From: Gammaproteobacteria bacterium UBA2965
GTDB taxonomy: Bacteria; Pseudomonadota; Gammaproteobacteria; Pseudomonadales; Azotimanducaceae
Length of the DNA: 64,000 nucleotides
Assembly: GCA_002348385.1 (NCBI GenBank)
Contig: DEBD01000013.1
Location: forward strand, 163,931-227,930
Direction: 5' to 3'
A program made the position numbers and the translations under genes. The notes under the pieces were generated by a model. The model was not told the origin of the DNA. It made no database searches and was given only the letters and a program-made list of their open reading frames with translations. Shown in pieces: positions 1-8,502 of the stretch (the first letter of the stretch is position 1; the number at the start of each line of letters is the position of its first letter).

Positions 1-310
1 TGGCCACAGAGAACGGCTGGCCGGAAGAGCCCGTAGTACGCTCGATGCGCAGGTTGGCCGCATCGAATCGAGAGTTGGTTAACGCTAGGGTGGTGGTGCG
101 TACAAGCTCAGATTTGGTAACCGGGCGCAGATCTCGAAACCTCCCCGGGTTGCCGTTTCGTGAGGAGGCCAGGCGATCAGCGTAGAACGGCACGTGCTTG
201 ACCGCGTCGTCTATGAACGCGTCTAGTCTTGCGACAAAGCCTTGGCTTGCGTTCAGCAGTAACGGATCGTGACCGTGGGCCTTGCTAAGTGTGTCTGACC
301 GCCCGCTCAT
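1..310 (-). CDS. CapK/PaaK-like AMP-ligase, N-terminal part (cut by window edge)
   Basis: The first 103 codons are present; the rest lies left of position 1. The frame is open from the ATG at 310 to the edge. The text resembles the start of phenylacetate-CoA ligase-like (CapK) proteins found in polysaccharide loci: an N-terminal helical part with a HVPFY motif (about residues 46-50), then RPVTKSEL, then the ATP/AMP-binding TTGSSGQP loop near residue 95. CapK proteins activate or transfer an acyl group; in capsule loci the substrate is usually unknown. Its ATG overlaps the TGA of the pyruvyl transferase upstream by four bases (ATGA), so the two are translationally coupled. The family call rests on the N-terminal motifs only, since the ligase core is outside the window. 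Confidence 0.75.
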   Translation of the reverse strand, partial: MSGRSDTLSKAHGHDPLLLNASQGFVARLDAFIDDAVKHVPFYADRLASSRNGNPGRFRDLRPVTKSELVRTTTLALTNSRFDAANLRIERTTGSSGQPFSVA

Positions 311-1533
311 TGACCCAGCCTATTGGCCAATTCGGCGGGTTCGGGCGGAGGTTGTGAATTGAGCACTCTGGCCAGGTGATGACGGGTTCGCTCCGCAAGC
401 TCGTTGGTCCTGCGTTTTAGTTCCTGCCGGGTACCATCATCCTGATACATAGCTTGCACCAGCAGACGGGCAAGTTGGTCTGCACAGTCCTGCTCAGCAA
501 CCTCCGCCACGTCGATAACACGCTTCTGTCGCATGAGCTCGAAGGTGCCTCTGAATTTCTGGTTGTAGGCCAGGCCCACGCTGGGCGTGCCCATGCCAGC
601 CGCAAGAATGGCGGGGTGCATCCGGCCAGCTAGAAGCGCGCGTAGGCGGCCCATGATGGCCTTATAAAGGCGCGGATCGGATGCTTCGAGAATGCTAGCG
701 CTTCCCTGTGGAAGTAAGTCGGCGAACTCCTTACAGATCTGCGTATCGTTCTCCACCGGCGAATGGTAGGTAGGTAAGAACACCACGTGAGCACCGGTCT
801 TTGCAATTACCGCTTCAAGGGCACCGATGATGCGTGCTCGGAGCTCAGCCATGCGGCTGCGGCCACGTGGCGTAAATCCCAGGCGTGTACGCAGTTGGTG
901 CGGAATCATGCCGCCCGCGGCGTTGAAATAGCGCCGGAGGGCCACACCAATCAGCGGTCGTCCATCAAGCGGGATACCGGCGGCACCGAGAGCTTTATCC
1001 GCCGCCTGCCCAGATGCTGCAGTCAGCATGAAGGCCGGGTCGGGGATCACATCAACGGTTTGAGAACAGGAACTCTGTAACGCTTCCTTGGCTAAACGGT
1101 CTCGCACGCTGACGGTGTCAAGCAGTGCGGTGGCTATTCGAGCGCTGAATCTGCTCAGCGGATGTCTAAGCGGTCCGGCGCCAATGCTGAATCCGATAAT
1201 GCGGCGCGCAAAAGGCCGAATAGTCAGCAGGCGAAAGGCCCAGTAGGGCATCTTGACCAGGCTGTCGTCGTCCTGAAACAACCCGCCACCGCCGCAGATC
1301 ACCGCATCACTGGCGGCCGCTGTCGCGAATAGCCCCTTCATTCCGCGCGGCCCCGGCGCCACGTACAGATCCGGAACGTCTGGGCCGTGCACGCGCAGCT
1401 GGTTGGCTACGATGGCTATCCTGGCCTCGCGGTGGATACGCTTAATGGCTTCGGTCAGGGCCAGGGCGATAGCCGAATCACCGAGATTGCCAGCTATGTC
1501 GCCGCCCACGATAAGAAACTGGCGGCCGCTCAC
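307..1533 (-). CDS. Polysaccharide pyruvyl transferase family protein
   Basis: This 408-residue protein matches the polysaccharide pyruvyl transferase family (CsaB/WcaK-like), which adds a pyruvate ketal to a sugar from phosphoenolpyruvate. Visible marks are an N-terminal GD-I-x-GNLGDSAI segment (about residues 11-22), the glycine-rich GGGGLFQDDD stretch (81-90), and a C-terminal GRMHPAILAAGMGTPSVG block with the conserved histidine. No signal peptide is seen, so it should act in the cytoplasm. The start is GTG (1533-1531); no in-frame ATG lies nearby and the Shine-Dalgarno is poor. It ends in a 4-bp overlap with the CapK-like gene, which suggests that pyruvylation and acylation act on the same repeat unit. 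A 209-bp gap separates it from the DUF5989 gene upstream. Confidence 0.85.
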   Translation of the reverse strand: MSGRQFLIVGGDIAGNLGDSAIALALTEAIKRIHREARIAIVANQLRVHGPDVPDLYVAPGPRGMKGLFATAAASDAVICGGGGLFQDDDSLVKMPYWAFRLLTIRPFARRIIGFSIGAGPLRHPLSRFSARIATALLDTVSVRDRLAKEALQSSCSQTVDVIPDPAFMLTAASGQAADKALGAAGIPLDGRPLIGVALRRYFNAAGGMIPHQLRTRLGFTPRGRSRMAELRARIIGALEAVIAKTGAHVVFLPTYHSPVENDTQICKEFADLLPQGSASILEASDPRLYKAIMGRLRALLAGRMHPAILAAGMGTPSVGLAYNQKFRGTFELMRQKRVIDVAEVAEQDCADQLARLLVQAMYQDDGTRQELKRRTNELAERTRHHLARVLNSQPPPEPAELANRLGQ

Positions 1534-1742
1534 GACACACCTGCTGGTGGGGCCACTACTGAGTGGGGATGACGGTGCATTGCGTTGCTGCTTGGCCAGT
1601 AGTTACGTTGGCAAGTTTATCCGTAGCCCATACTTCGAACGTGCGTCTATGTAAAGAAAGCATGGTTAATTATTACAATTAGCTCATTACCGAAACCCAG
1701 CATTGATGCGAGTAGCGGGAGAGGTGGATGCCTACTCTGCGC

Positions 1743-1895
1743 TTAAAACAGCGTATATATGAACGGCGCGACCGCAGAGCCCTCTGCCAGCACGATAAGT
1801 CCGCCAAGCAGCAACAAGACCATGATGATGGGGGCAAGCCAGAACTTCTTTCGCTCGCGCATGAAATCCCACAGGTCCGACAACAGCTCCAGCAT
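1743..1895 (-). CDS. DUF5989 family small membrane protein (SxtK-like)
   Basis: A 50-codon gene starts at ATG 1895, directly after the TAG (1898-1896) of the SxtJ gene. It carries an amphipathic N-terminus (LSDLWDFMRERKKFW), one membrane helix (about residues 20-37) and the C-terminal IYTLF signature that I associate with DUF5989 proteins. In many bacteria this tiny protein follows a carbamoyltransferase and an SxtJ membrane protein, as in the sxtI-sxtJ-sxtK order of saxitoxin clusters. Its biochemical role is unknown. The tight junction with sxtJ makes it part of the same transcript. It is easily missed by length cut-offs. Confidence 0.85.
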   Translation of the reverse strand: MLELLSDLWDFMRERKKFWLAPIIMVLLLLGGLIVLAEGSAVAPFIYTLF

Positions 1896-2312
1896 CTAAA
1901 ATGGCCTATCCAGGTTATGGTTCTCAGATTGCGGACTCTCGAGTCGGTACGTCTCGGCGTCATCGTCGAGACGACGCATCATGGCATCCCATTTTATCAA
2001 TTTGAGTATCAGCGCAATGGGGGAAATCACCAGAAAAAACACGGTCCCCATGATGATGGGTGTGGTGACTTTGGACAGCAGCAGCCCGAACCGCATCCAG
2101 CCCCGGTAAACACCACCTAAAGTGCTGGGCCACAACAAGCCCCACAAGCCTAAAATCGCAAATACAATCCAGGGCCACAGTGGGTAGGCCAGGGCGAACA
2201 GGAAGGGCAGTAGCAGGCCGAACAGACCCGCGATAATGGCTCCCGTGACGAGCCCGAACTCCCGCAAGCCCTTGCGATCGGGAGTGGTGATATTGCGCGC
2301 TTGTCCGCTCAT
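1896..2312 (-). CDS. SxtJ family membrane protein
   Basis: This 138-residue protein has two or three hydrophobic segments (about residues 23-65 and 85-108) joined by a WPSTLGGVYRGWMRFG loop, the pattern of SxtJ proteins that accompany NodU/CmcH carbamoyltransferases. It probably sits in the inner membrane and may help the carbamoyltransferase work on a lipid-linked or exported substrate; that is inference. I use the ATG at 2312, which overlaps the carbamoyltransferase TGA by one base (TGATG), rather than the TTG one codon upstream. The C-terminal tail is charged and probably cytoplasmic. Confidence 0.85.
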   Translation of the reverse strand: MSGQARNITTPDRKGLREFGLVTGAIIAGLFGLLLPFLFALAYPLWPWIVFAILGLWGLLWPSTLGGVYRGWMRFGLLLSKVTTPIIMGTVFFLVISPIALILKLIKWDAMMRRLDDDAETYRLESPQSENHNLDRPF

Positions 2313-4147
2313 CAATCCAATTCGAACTCGTTTTGCCAGTTGCTGTCGGACTCCAGAGGCGGTTGATCGGACTTAGCAAGGAGGTAATTCTCGATCACAA
2401 GGTAATCCATTTCCGTGCGCATGAAGCACCGGTAAGCGTCTTCGGGAGTTCCTACCATGGGCTCGCCGCGCACGTTGAAAGAGGTGTTCACCAGCACGCC
2501 GCATCCGGTCTTGTCCTCAAAGGCGCTCAGCAAGGCGTGAAAGCGCGGATTAGTATCAGCGTGCACCGTCTGAACCCGCGCCGAATAGTCCACATGGGTA
2601 ATGGCGGGGAGCTCGCTGCGTTTGAGATTCAACTGCTCGATGCCAAACAGCTGACGCTGCTCGTCAGCGAGCTCCAGCCGCAGACTCTCGCGCACGGGGG
2701 CCACGATCAGCATATAGGGGCTGGGCGTATCCTGCTCGAAGTAGTCCGTGACCCGCTCTGCCAGTACCGACGGAGCAAAGGGTCGAAACGACTCTCGATA
2801 TTTTATCTTCAGATTCATCACGGACTGCATTTTGGTGCTGCGTGGATCACCAATGATAGATCGTCCCCCCAGCGCTCTTGGCCCGAATTCCATACGCCCC
2901 TGAAACCAACCAACCACGTTCTCGCGTTCGAGAATTTCGGCCAGGCGTGGCATCAGCTCGGCGTCATCGAGGGCCCGGTAGCTGGCGCCGAATTCGTCCA
3001 GCGTACGGCGGATGTCTTCGCCGTGGGCTCGCGGTCCGAGATAGGACCCCTGCATCTGATCGGCCCCGTCGCATACCCGTGGCGTAGGCGACAACGCGTT
3101 CTGCACCACCGTGGCAGCACCCAGCGCGCCACCCGCGTCACCGGCCGCAGGTTGGATCCACAGGTTGGAAAACGGGCCCTCACGCAGAATTCTGCCATTG
3201 GCTACACAGTTGAGCGCCACACCCCCGGCAAGGCACAGATTCTCTTCGCCGGTCTCGGTATGCAGAGTGGACGCCAGGCGCAGCACCACCTCTTCGGTGA
3301 CCGATTGAATGGAAGCCGCGATATCCATTTCTCGCTGGGTAATCTCGCTTTCGGCGGCTCGCGGCGGGCCTTCAAATAGCGTGTCGAAGCGGGCGTTGGT
3401 CATGGTAAGCCCGGTGCAGTAGTTGAAGTACTGCATATCCAGCCGAAAGGTACCGTCGGCTTTCAGGTCCACCAGATGGTCGAGAATCTTTTCGGCATAG
3501 ATCGGCCGTCCATACGGGGCTAGCCCCATGAGTTTGTACTCGCCGGAATTGACCTTGAAGCCGGCATAGTAAGTAAACGCCGAATAGAGCAGTCCCAACG
3601 AGTGTGGAAAGTCGATCTCCCACAGCGGCTGCAGGTCGTTGCCGTTGCCCAGCCACGCTGTGGTGGTCGCCCACTCACCGACCCCGTCAAGGCAAAGTAC
3701 CGCTGCGCGCTGGAAGGGGCTCGGATAAAACGCTGATGCGGCGTGGGATTGATGGTGCTCTGCGAACATCAACTTTGGTGGCGGATCGTCGTCGCCCAGA
3801 TATGCCGATAGCTCCTTGCGTAGGGTTTGCTTGAGAAAGAGCTTCTCCTTCAACCAGATTGGCATGGCGGCAATGAACGAGCGGACGCCCTTTGGGGCAT
3901 AACTGAGATAGGTTTCAAGCAGGCGCTCGAACTTCACCAGAGGCTTGTCGTAAAACACAACGCAGTCCACTGCCTGCAACGCGATACCAGCCTCGCCGAG
4001 GCAGTACGCTACGGCATGATGCGGAAAGCTGGAGTCGTGCTTCTTGCGGGTAAATCGTTCTTCCTGCGCGGCAGCGACAATTTCTCCGTTGCGCAACAGG
4101 GCGGCGGCGCTGTCGTGATAGTACGCAGATATGCCCAGAATGTTCAT
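2312..4147 (-). CDS. NodU/CmcH-family carbamoyltransferase (copy 1)
   Basis: This 611-residue protein has the full two-domain form of the family that transfers a carbamoyl group from carbamoyl phosphate (via carbamoyl-AMP) to a hydroxyl on a sugar or small molecule. The N-terminal Kae1-like domain shows HDSAAALL (11-18), EERFTRKKHD (29-38) and the metal-binding EHHQSHAASA (H131, H135). The C-terminal domain has GRMEFGPRALGGRS, the KIKYRESFRPFAP block and a VNTSFNVRGEP motif. It lies in a tight run with SxtJ and DUF5989 downstream and 14 bp after the DUF5672 gene. Given the EPS context the acceptor is probably a sugar of the repeat unit. A second, clearly related copy lies at 8503-10356. Confidence 0.92.
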   Translation of the reverse strand: MNILGISAYYHDSAAALLRNGEIVAAAQEERFTRKKHDSSFPHHAVAYCLGEAGIALQAVDCVVFYDKPLVKFERLLETYLSYAPKGVRSFIAAMPIWLKEKLFLKQTLRKELSAYLGDDDPPPKLMFAEHHQSHAASAFYPSPFQRAAVLCLDGVGEWATTTAWLGNGNDLQPLWEIDFPHSLGLLYSAFTYYAGFKVNSGEYKLMGLAPYGRPIYAEKILDHLVDLKADGTFRLDMQYFNYCTGLTMTNARFDTLFEGPPRAAESEITQREMDIAASIQSVTEEVVLRLASTLHTETGEENLCLAGGVALNCVANGRILREGPFSNLWIQPAAGDAGGALGAATVVQNALSPTPRVCDGADQMQGSYLGPRAHGEDIRRTLDEFGASYRALDDAELMPRLAEILERENVVGWFQGRMEFGPRALGGRSIIGDPRSTKMQSVMNLKIKYRESFRPFAPSVLAERVTDYFEQDTPSPYMLIVAPVRESLRLELADEQRQLFGIEQLNLKRSELPAITHVDYSARVQTVHADTNPRFHALLSAFEDKTGCGVLVNTSFNVRGEPMVGTPEDAYRCFMRTEMDYLVIENYLLAKSDQPPLESDSNWQNEFELD

Positions 4148-4161
4148 GGCGGGTGGTAGCC

Positions 4162-5067
4162 TTACCCAACAGATTGCTCATCGTGAGCGTGCGTGCTTGT
4201 GGAAAGCAGGTGGGGTTCCCAGAACTGCCGATCAAACTTGTACCAGGCGTGCGCGCCAAAGGGCATTCTATGGCCGTTTAGTTCAAAACATTTTCTCGGG
4301 TCTGCCTCGAACCCGAACTTCAAGCCTTCTTCAAACGGCGCAACCCTGAACTCAGGATTGTAGATGGAAGCCTCGTCGGAAAAGAACAAGTCCATGTTGT
4401 GAGCTTGAGACTCCGACTTTTCCCATCGTTGGACGGTTCTGCTGAAGAACTTCACGCTCGGAAGCGAGTCTCCCAGCTTGCGTAATAGTGGAAAAACCCA
4501 CGGCATCCGGGCACCGCTTCTGATGAATTTGTCGGACCAGTAGTAGGAGGGCTCCGCCCGGTATCGGTTCAACAGAGCTTTGGTAATGGCTTCGACTCTC
4601 AGTAGCGAAAACCCGCAGTTGCCCACACGTTGTCGCTTGACCCATGGCGTATCCTGCGAAATCACCCACGGTGGCCCTATATAGTCCCAATCTTCATCCA
4701 TCCACCTCTCCAGGTCTGGGGACAGCACGATGGAATCGAGGTGGTAAAAAAATAGGTATTCGTACTCTTCAAAGCGCTTGTAGAAGTCGGGATTCAATAA
4801 CATTCTGGAGTGGGCGCCGATTGACCCGAAATATTTTCGCGGACACTCCACGCAGCCATAGCCTTCCATGTGAAACGGCCTGCCCTTCGGGGTAAGGAAA
4901 AATCGCTCATGGTCCGGTAGGAAGTGCTCCAATTGGCGAACCGCGACCATCTCTTCGTCCGAGATTGCGGGTTCCGACCGCATGGGTATGAGTACGGCCA
5001 CGCGTTTGGTTATCGGCGTGGTGCGCCGATAGGGGCGTACGAGGGCTCTGGTGAGGGCTCTGATCAT
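4162..5067 (-). CDS. DUF5672 family protein, putative glycosyltransferase
   Basis: The 301-residue product resembles DUF5672 proteins, which are thought to be GT-A-like glycosyltransferases. Marks are a VAVLIPMRSEP strand near residue 23, FYHLDSIV with a possible metal-binding Asp (D111), DWDYIGPPW (126-134) and a VGNCGFSLLR block. No membrane segment is evident. I start at ATG 5067 because the longer reading (from 5172) adds 35 residues with no family-like character. The gene precedes carbamoyltransferase copy 1 by 14 bp and is probably the first gene of the minus-strand transcript that ends off the left edge. The exact sugar and acceptor cannot be told. Confidence 0.7.
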   Translation of the reverse strand: MIRALTRALVRPYRRTTPITKRVAVLIPMRSEPAISDEEMVAVRQLEHFLPDHERFFLTPKGRPFHMEGYGCVECPRKYFGSIGAHSRMLLNPDFYKRFEEYEYLFFYHLDSIVLSPDLERWMDEDWDYIGPPWVISQDTPWVKRQRVGNCGFSLLRVEAITKALLNRYRAEPSYYWSDKFIRSGARMPWVFPLLRKLGDSLPSVKFFSRTVQRWEKSESQAHNMDLFFSDEASIYNPEFRVAPFEEGLKFGFEADPRKCFELNGHRMPFGAHAWYKFDRQFWEPHLLSTSTHAHDEQSVG

Positions 5068-5454
5068 TGCATCTGCCGAGTTCGATCTGGGTACTGTATG
5101 TCCCGCTGGCGGAGAAGTCCGTGCACGATATCCACCTTGGGAAGATTCATTCGTCCAGTAGGGACATCCCACCTCAATTCATTACAGACCGACAACATTT
5201 TAGGCGCGCGATTGACTCCAGGACATGGTTAAATTCTTGTATTGACCGCTCTTGGTTCGAATTCGCGAAGCAATGAGATGATTCGAGGGGTCAAATTCGG
5301 TTCAATGTGGCCGTATCAAGCAGGAAACGAGCAAGTAATTTGTTGCTGAGCGGATCCGCGAGGTTATTTTGATGCCACGCCATTGCGCAACTAGAGCCGG
5401 AACTATCCCGGCCCAACGGGCAGTCGCAGGCTGCAACCGATTTCGTACTGACCA
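5068..5454. other. Divergent intergenic region (387 bp)
   Basis: This gap separates the divergent DUF5672 gene (minus) and the Wzy/ligase-like gene (plus) and should hold promoters for both. I see no clear sigma-70 pair, operator palindrome, terminator or believable small gene in it. The short open frames here lack ribosome binding sites and family-like content. Confidence 0.5.
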
Positions 5455-6849
5455 ATGTTTGTAGCGCTTGTCCTATACCTTACTATCGCGGCCGCTTTCG
5501 TGGCCGATTATGTGGACCTGCTCCGATTGTTGGGCCCCGCAGCACGCCTTGTCCCGCTCGCGACTGAACTCGGATCGGGTTTGCTATTTGTGCTGGTCAT
5601 GCTGGAGATCGGTCGAAACAAGCAACTGCATCTGTCGCCCAAATACCTTTTGATCGGCGTTCTAATCCTGGCGCATTTCGCGCTGGGCTCCATTGTCAAT
5701 TCCATGTCCTCGGGGGCGTTCCTCGCCGGCTTGCGCGACTATGTGAAATTCCTGCCGCTCTTTCTCGTTCCCGCGGCCTTTAATTTCTCCGAGAAGGACC
5801 TGGCGCGTTTGTTCAAATTTCTGCTGGTCATGTGCTTCATTCAGTTCCCCGTCTGCGTCTACCAGCGGTTGTTACTATACCCAGCCAACCCTACCGGTGA
5901 TGTGGTTCGGGGTACCCTCCCGTCTGGTTCAATGACAACCATACTGATGGTTGCGGCCATCGTCATGCTAGGCGCCTTGCGTCTTCGAGGCCGAATTTCC
6001 ACTGCTAGTCTGATCGGAGCCTTGCCGATCCTGCTCCTGCCTACCTTTTTGAACGAGACCAAGGCATCCATTTTCCTTCTCGGCGTCGCGGTAATTGCCT
6101 TGGCGTGGCAATCTTCCTCCGGTGCGCAGCGCCTTCGCAGGCTTTCAGCCGCGGGGCTTTTGTCTATTCTCTTCGTTGCTACTTATTTTGTGTCGTATGA
6201 AGTCTTTTTCCCAGAGAAGTATGGCGACCGCACGCTGGTGGGATACTACTCGGATATTATGTTGCGTCATGAATATTCTGGAAAGATTGAGGATGCGGAA
6301 GAAGCCAAAGCTAGGATCGTACCGCGATCCGATACGATAGTATTTTCATACAAGCTGATTTCCGACGACTTTGCCAGCCTGGCATTCGGATTGGGAATCG
6401 GCAACGTAGCGTCCCCGAAGCGGTATGAACTCCTTCGCGGAGCGTATTCAGAGTACTTCGTAGACTACGATGTGGCACGAACTACCTACGGCTACACCAT
6501 ATTGGAAACGGGGATAGTTGGGCTGGTCCTCGTTTTGGTGCTTTCTGCTATGGTGCTGCGCGACGCTGCTGTTCTGTCTGGTGCACCCGGCCTGCGTGGG
6601 GTTATCGGGTTGGGTTGGTTTGCAGCGCTGGCCATGCTGCCAGTTATCTTCTTCTACAAGAGCCTTGTCCATGCGAGCGTCCCAACGGCCTTGCTGATGC
6701 TCCTTTCCGGGTTAGTTGCAGCGCTGCGGTTCAGAGAATCATTCAGCAGCGCGCCAGAAGCGCACCCCATCGCGCAACCCGAAAACGATCGCGCGATAGC
6801 TGCGCCAGAGCGACAGCCGATAAACGTTAGAGGTTGGAGTGCTCCCTAG
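5455..6849 (+). CDS. O-antigen ligase / Wzy-like polysaccharide polymerase
   Basis: The 464-residue protein is almost entirely hydrophobic, with about ten to twelve membrane helices. A large non-membrane section lies near residues 255-345 (from EVFFPEKYGDRT to the YEL-RGAYSEYFVDYD stretch), the layout of Wzy polymerases and O-antigen ligases. A helix pair followed by a conserved-looking Arg-rich loop (VRGTLPSGSMTT, about 148-159) precedes the big loop. It probably joins lipid-linked repeat units on the periplasmic side of the inner membrane. The ATG has no clear Shine-Dalgarno, but the first helix begins right at it. The 3' end overlaps the convergent SGNH gene by 23 bp. Polymerase versus ligase cannot be decided from sequence alone. 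Confidence 0.75.
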   Translation: MFVALVLYLTIAAAFVADYVDLLRLLGPAARLVPLATELGSGLLFVLVMLEIGRNKQLHLSPKYLLIGVLILAHFALGSIVNSMSSGAFLAGLRDYVKFLPLFLVPAAFNFSEKDLARLFKFLLVMCFIQFPVCVYQRLLLYPANPTGDVVRGTLPSGSMTTILMVAAIVMLGALRLRGRISTASLIGALPILLLPTFLNETKASIFLLGVAVIALAWQSSSGAQRLRRLSAAGLLSILFVATYFVSYEVFFPEKYGDRTLVGYYSDIMLRHEYSGKIEDAEEAKARIVPRSDTIVFSYKLISDDFASLAFGLGIGNVASPKRYELLRGAYSEYFVDYDVARTTYGYTILETGIVGLVLVLVLSAMVLRDAAVLSGAPGLRGVIGLGWFAALAMLPVIFFYKSLVHASVPTALLMLLSGLVAALRFRESFSSAPEAHPIAQPENDRAIAAPERQPINVRGWSAP

Positions 6850-7882
6850 GAGGCTGGACGCGATTGGCATTACGATGCAGGTCCTTGAGTAGCTGGGCAA
6901 TTCGCGCGTGGCCCCGCTCGTTCCAATGGCAGTCAGAGGCTTTGAAGTCATCGATGGTGGTGAGCTGCTTGGTTGCCACGAAAGGCACTCCCAGGCGCTC
7001 ACACATGTCGTTTAACCGCCGGTCCGGGTAGTCCGGATCGATGGCGTCACCACCACAGGGATGCTCGGCTAACTGTGACCTGAGCCGATCGACGTCGTAA
7101 TGGATCTTTTCGGGAATGGAAGCGATCACCAGATCCGCACCCGACTCATCGCACAACGCCTTAGCCTCTCCGAGCAGAAACTCGCACGCCGAATAGGCTC
7201 TGCGAGAGAAGTGATTGTCGACGCATAGTTCGCTCGCTTGCTCAAGGTAGTGATCACTACCGGTCAGCGCTTCCGTTTTGAAAAACCAGCGTTGCGGGGA
7301 GACGTGGGAAGCTACGATTTCCCACGGTCCGCCGCCTCGTGACTGGCGCACAAACGGCGTCCGGTAGCCGTTCATATGCGGCTGCAGGTTGTCATACAGG
7401 TCATTGCCCAGATATACGAACCAAACCACCGTTTTGCCACTGAGTCTGGGGCCGATTTCACGCATCCACATCAGTTGCTGAATCTGATTGTAGCCGACGC
7501 AACCGATGGCTTTTGTCTTGGGGGTGTTATCAAGATTGGCAAAGAAATCTTGGTCACTAACCCCGTATCCCCAAGCGAACGAGTCCCCCACAACTATCAT
7601 CTCGGCTTCGTCGATGGATCCTGCGCCCCTACATCCATCCTCGTCGGTGGTGGTTTTGAAAACGTCGTCTACCAGATGCCAGCTGTTCATTGAGGGCGTT
7701 GGTTTCCAGCCGAACTGCTCATCGAATTTTATGAGATCTCCCCAGAGGGCATGTTCGGGTTCGAGCCTCTTCGACAACCAGGCGGTCAGATGGGCAACTG
7801 CGATAAAGGGGGCGGCGAGTATCAGCACGGGTAGCACCGATACCATCGCAAACGCTCCAACGAGTATGTGTAGTATTCGCAC
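6827..7882 (-). CDS. SGNH/GDSL hydrolase with N-terminal membrane anchor
   Basis: This 351-residue protein starts with an uncleaved membrane helix (about residues 5-30), then carries the block I motif VVGDSFAWG with the likely nucleophile Ser, and the block V motif SDCHWNERGH with the Asp-x-x-His pair near the C-terminus. Such proteins add or remove O-acyl groups on glycans and face the periplasm. I use the GTG at 7882, which has a good AGGAAG ribosome site six bases upstream; a longer frame to 7957 has no such site and overlaps the upstream gene. It follows the SxtJ-like gene by 13 bp and ends inside the 3' end of the convergent Wzy-like gene. Confidence 0.85.
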   Translation of the reverse strand: MRILHILVGAFAMVSVLPVLILAAPFIAVAHLTAWLSKRLEPEHALWGDLIKFDEQFGWKPTPSMNSWHLVDDVFKTTTDEDGCRGAGSIDEAEMIVVGDSFAWGYGVSDQDFFANLDNTPKTKAIGCVGYNQIQQLMWMREIGPRLSGKTVVWFVYLGNDLYDNLQPHMNGYRTPFVRQSRGGGPWEIVASHVSPQRWFFKTEALTGSDHYLEQASELCVDNHFSRRAYSACEFLLGEAKALCDESGADLVIASIPEKIHYDVDRLRSQLAEHPCGGDAIDPDYPDRRLNDMCERLGVPFVATKQLTTIDDFKASDCHWNERGHARIAQLLKDLHRNANRVQPPREHSNL

Positions 7883-7895
7883 CGAACTTCCTGTT

Positions 7896-8453
7896 CTAAA
7901 ACAAGGTATAGATGTTGGTGGCCGTCGTTCGTTGGCTCGAGCCGCGGATGAGCGCAATCACCCGGGCGTAAACCAGTATCGCGAAAACCCAGCCCCGATC
8001 CTCGCTCTCAGACCACCTGGACTTGTCCGAGCGCTCCAGCTGATCCGGTGAGACGCTGTGCCAGGTCGAATGGTACGCGTGTGGCTCGACTGTGCTGCGT
8101 GGGATCCAGGCTGGTTGCTGGGGCTCATTGCCAACGAACGAATCCAGATTCGGTCCAAAGCGCTTGCACCACCGCAAAACCGTAGCGTGACAGATATAGA
8201 CCAGCGCCTTCACCAGTACATAAGATGCTCTTCGCGTCAGCTTCCGCCACCATCCGTAAACTGTGGTCGAGGCGGATGGAAACAGAAATCCTGCCCCTGA
8301 CGTCAGTGCGACGGCAACAAGTACGCTCAGAGCGAGCGCCGATCCTGCACCCCACAAGACAAGCAACGACAAAATGGCGCCACCGCCAACGGAAAGAACG
8401 ATCCAGAAAGCGAGGCGATCTGCGCGTCGGGGTTGGTTGGGAAGGCTAATCAT
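7896..8453 (-). CDS. SxtJ-like membrane protein with DUF5989-like C-terminal tail
   Basis: The 185-residue protein lies 49 bp after carbamoyltransferase copy 2, where an SxtJ gene is expected. The N-terminal half has two hydrophobic segments (about residues 15-60) and a FPSASTTVYGWWRKL loop that parallels the WPSTLGGVYRGWMRFG loop of the SxtJ copy at 1896-2312. The far C-terminus holds one more helix (WVFAILVYARVIAL) and ends in IYTLF, identical to the last five residues of the 50-residue DUF5989 protein at 1743-1895. This suggests a fusion or merged remnant of the J and K partners. The similarity is by eye and modest outside these motifs. It may help the adjacent carbamoyltransferase reach a membrane-bound acceptor. 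Confidence 0.6.
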   Translation of the reverse strand: MISLPNQPRRADRLAFWIVLSVGGGAILSLLVLWGAGSALALSVLVAVALTSGAGFLFPSASTTVYGWWRKLTRRASYVLVKALVYICHATVLRWCKRFGPNLDSFVGNEPQQPAWIPRSTVEPHAYHSTWHSVSPDQLERSDKSRWSESEDRGWVFAILVYARVIALIRGSSQRTTATNIYTLF

Positions 8454-8502
8454 AATGTCATCTCAAATGCGTCGCGAAAGTTGCGTTGATGCGGGTCGAG
8501 GA

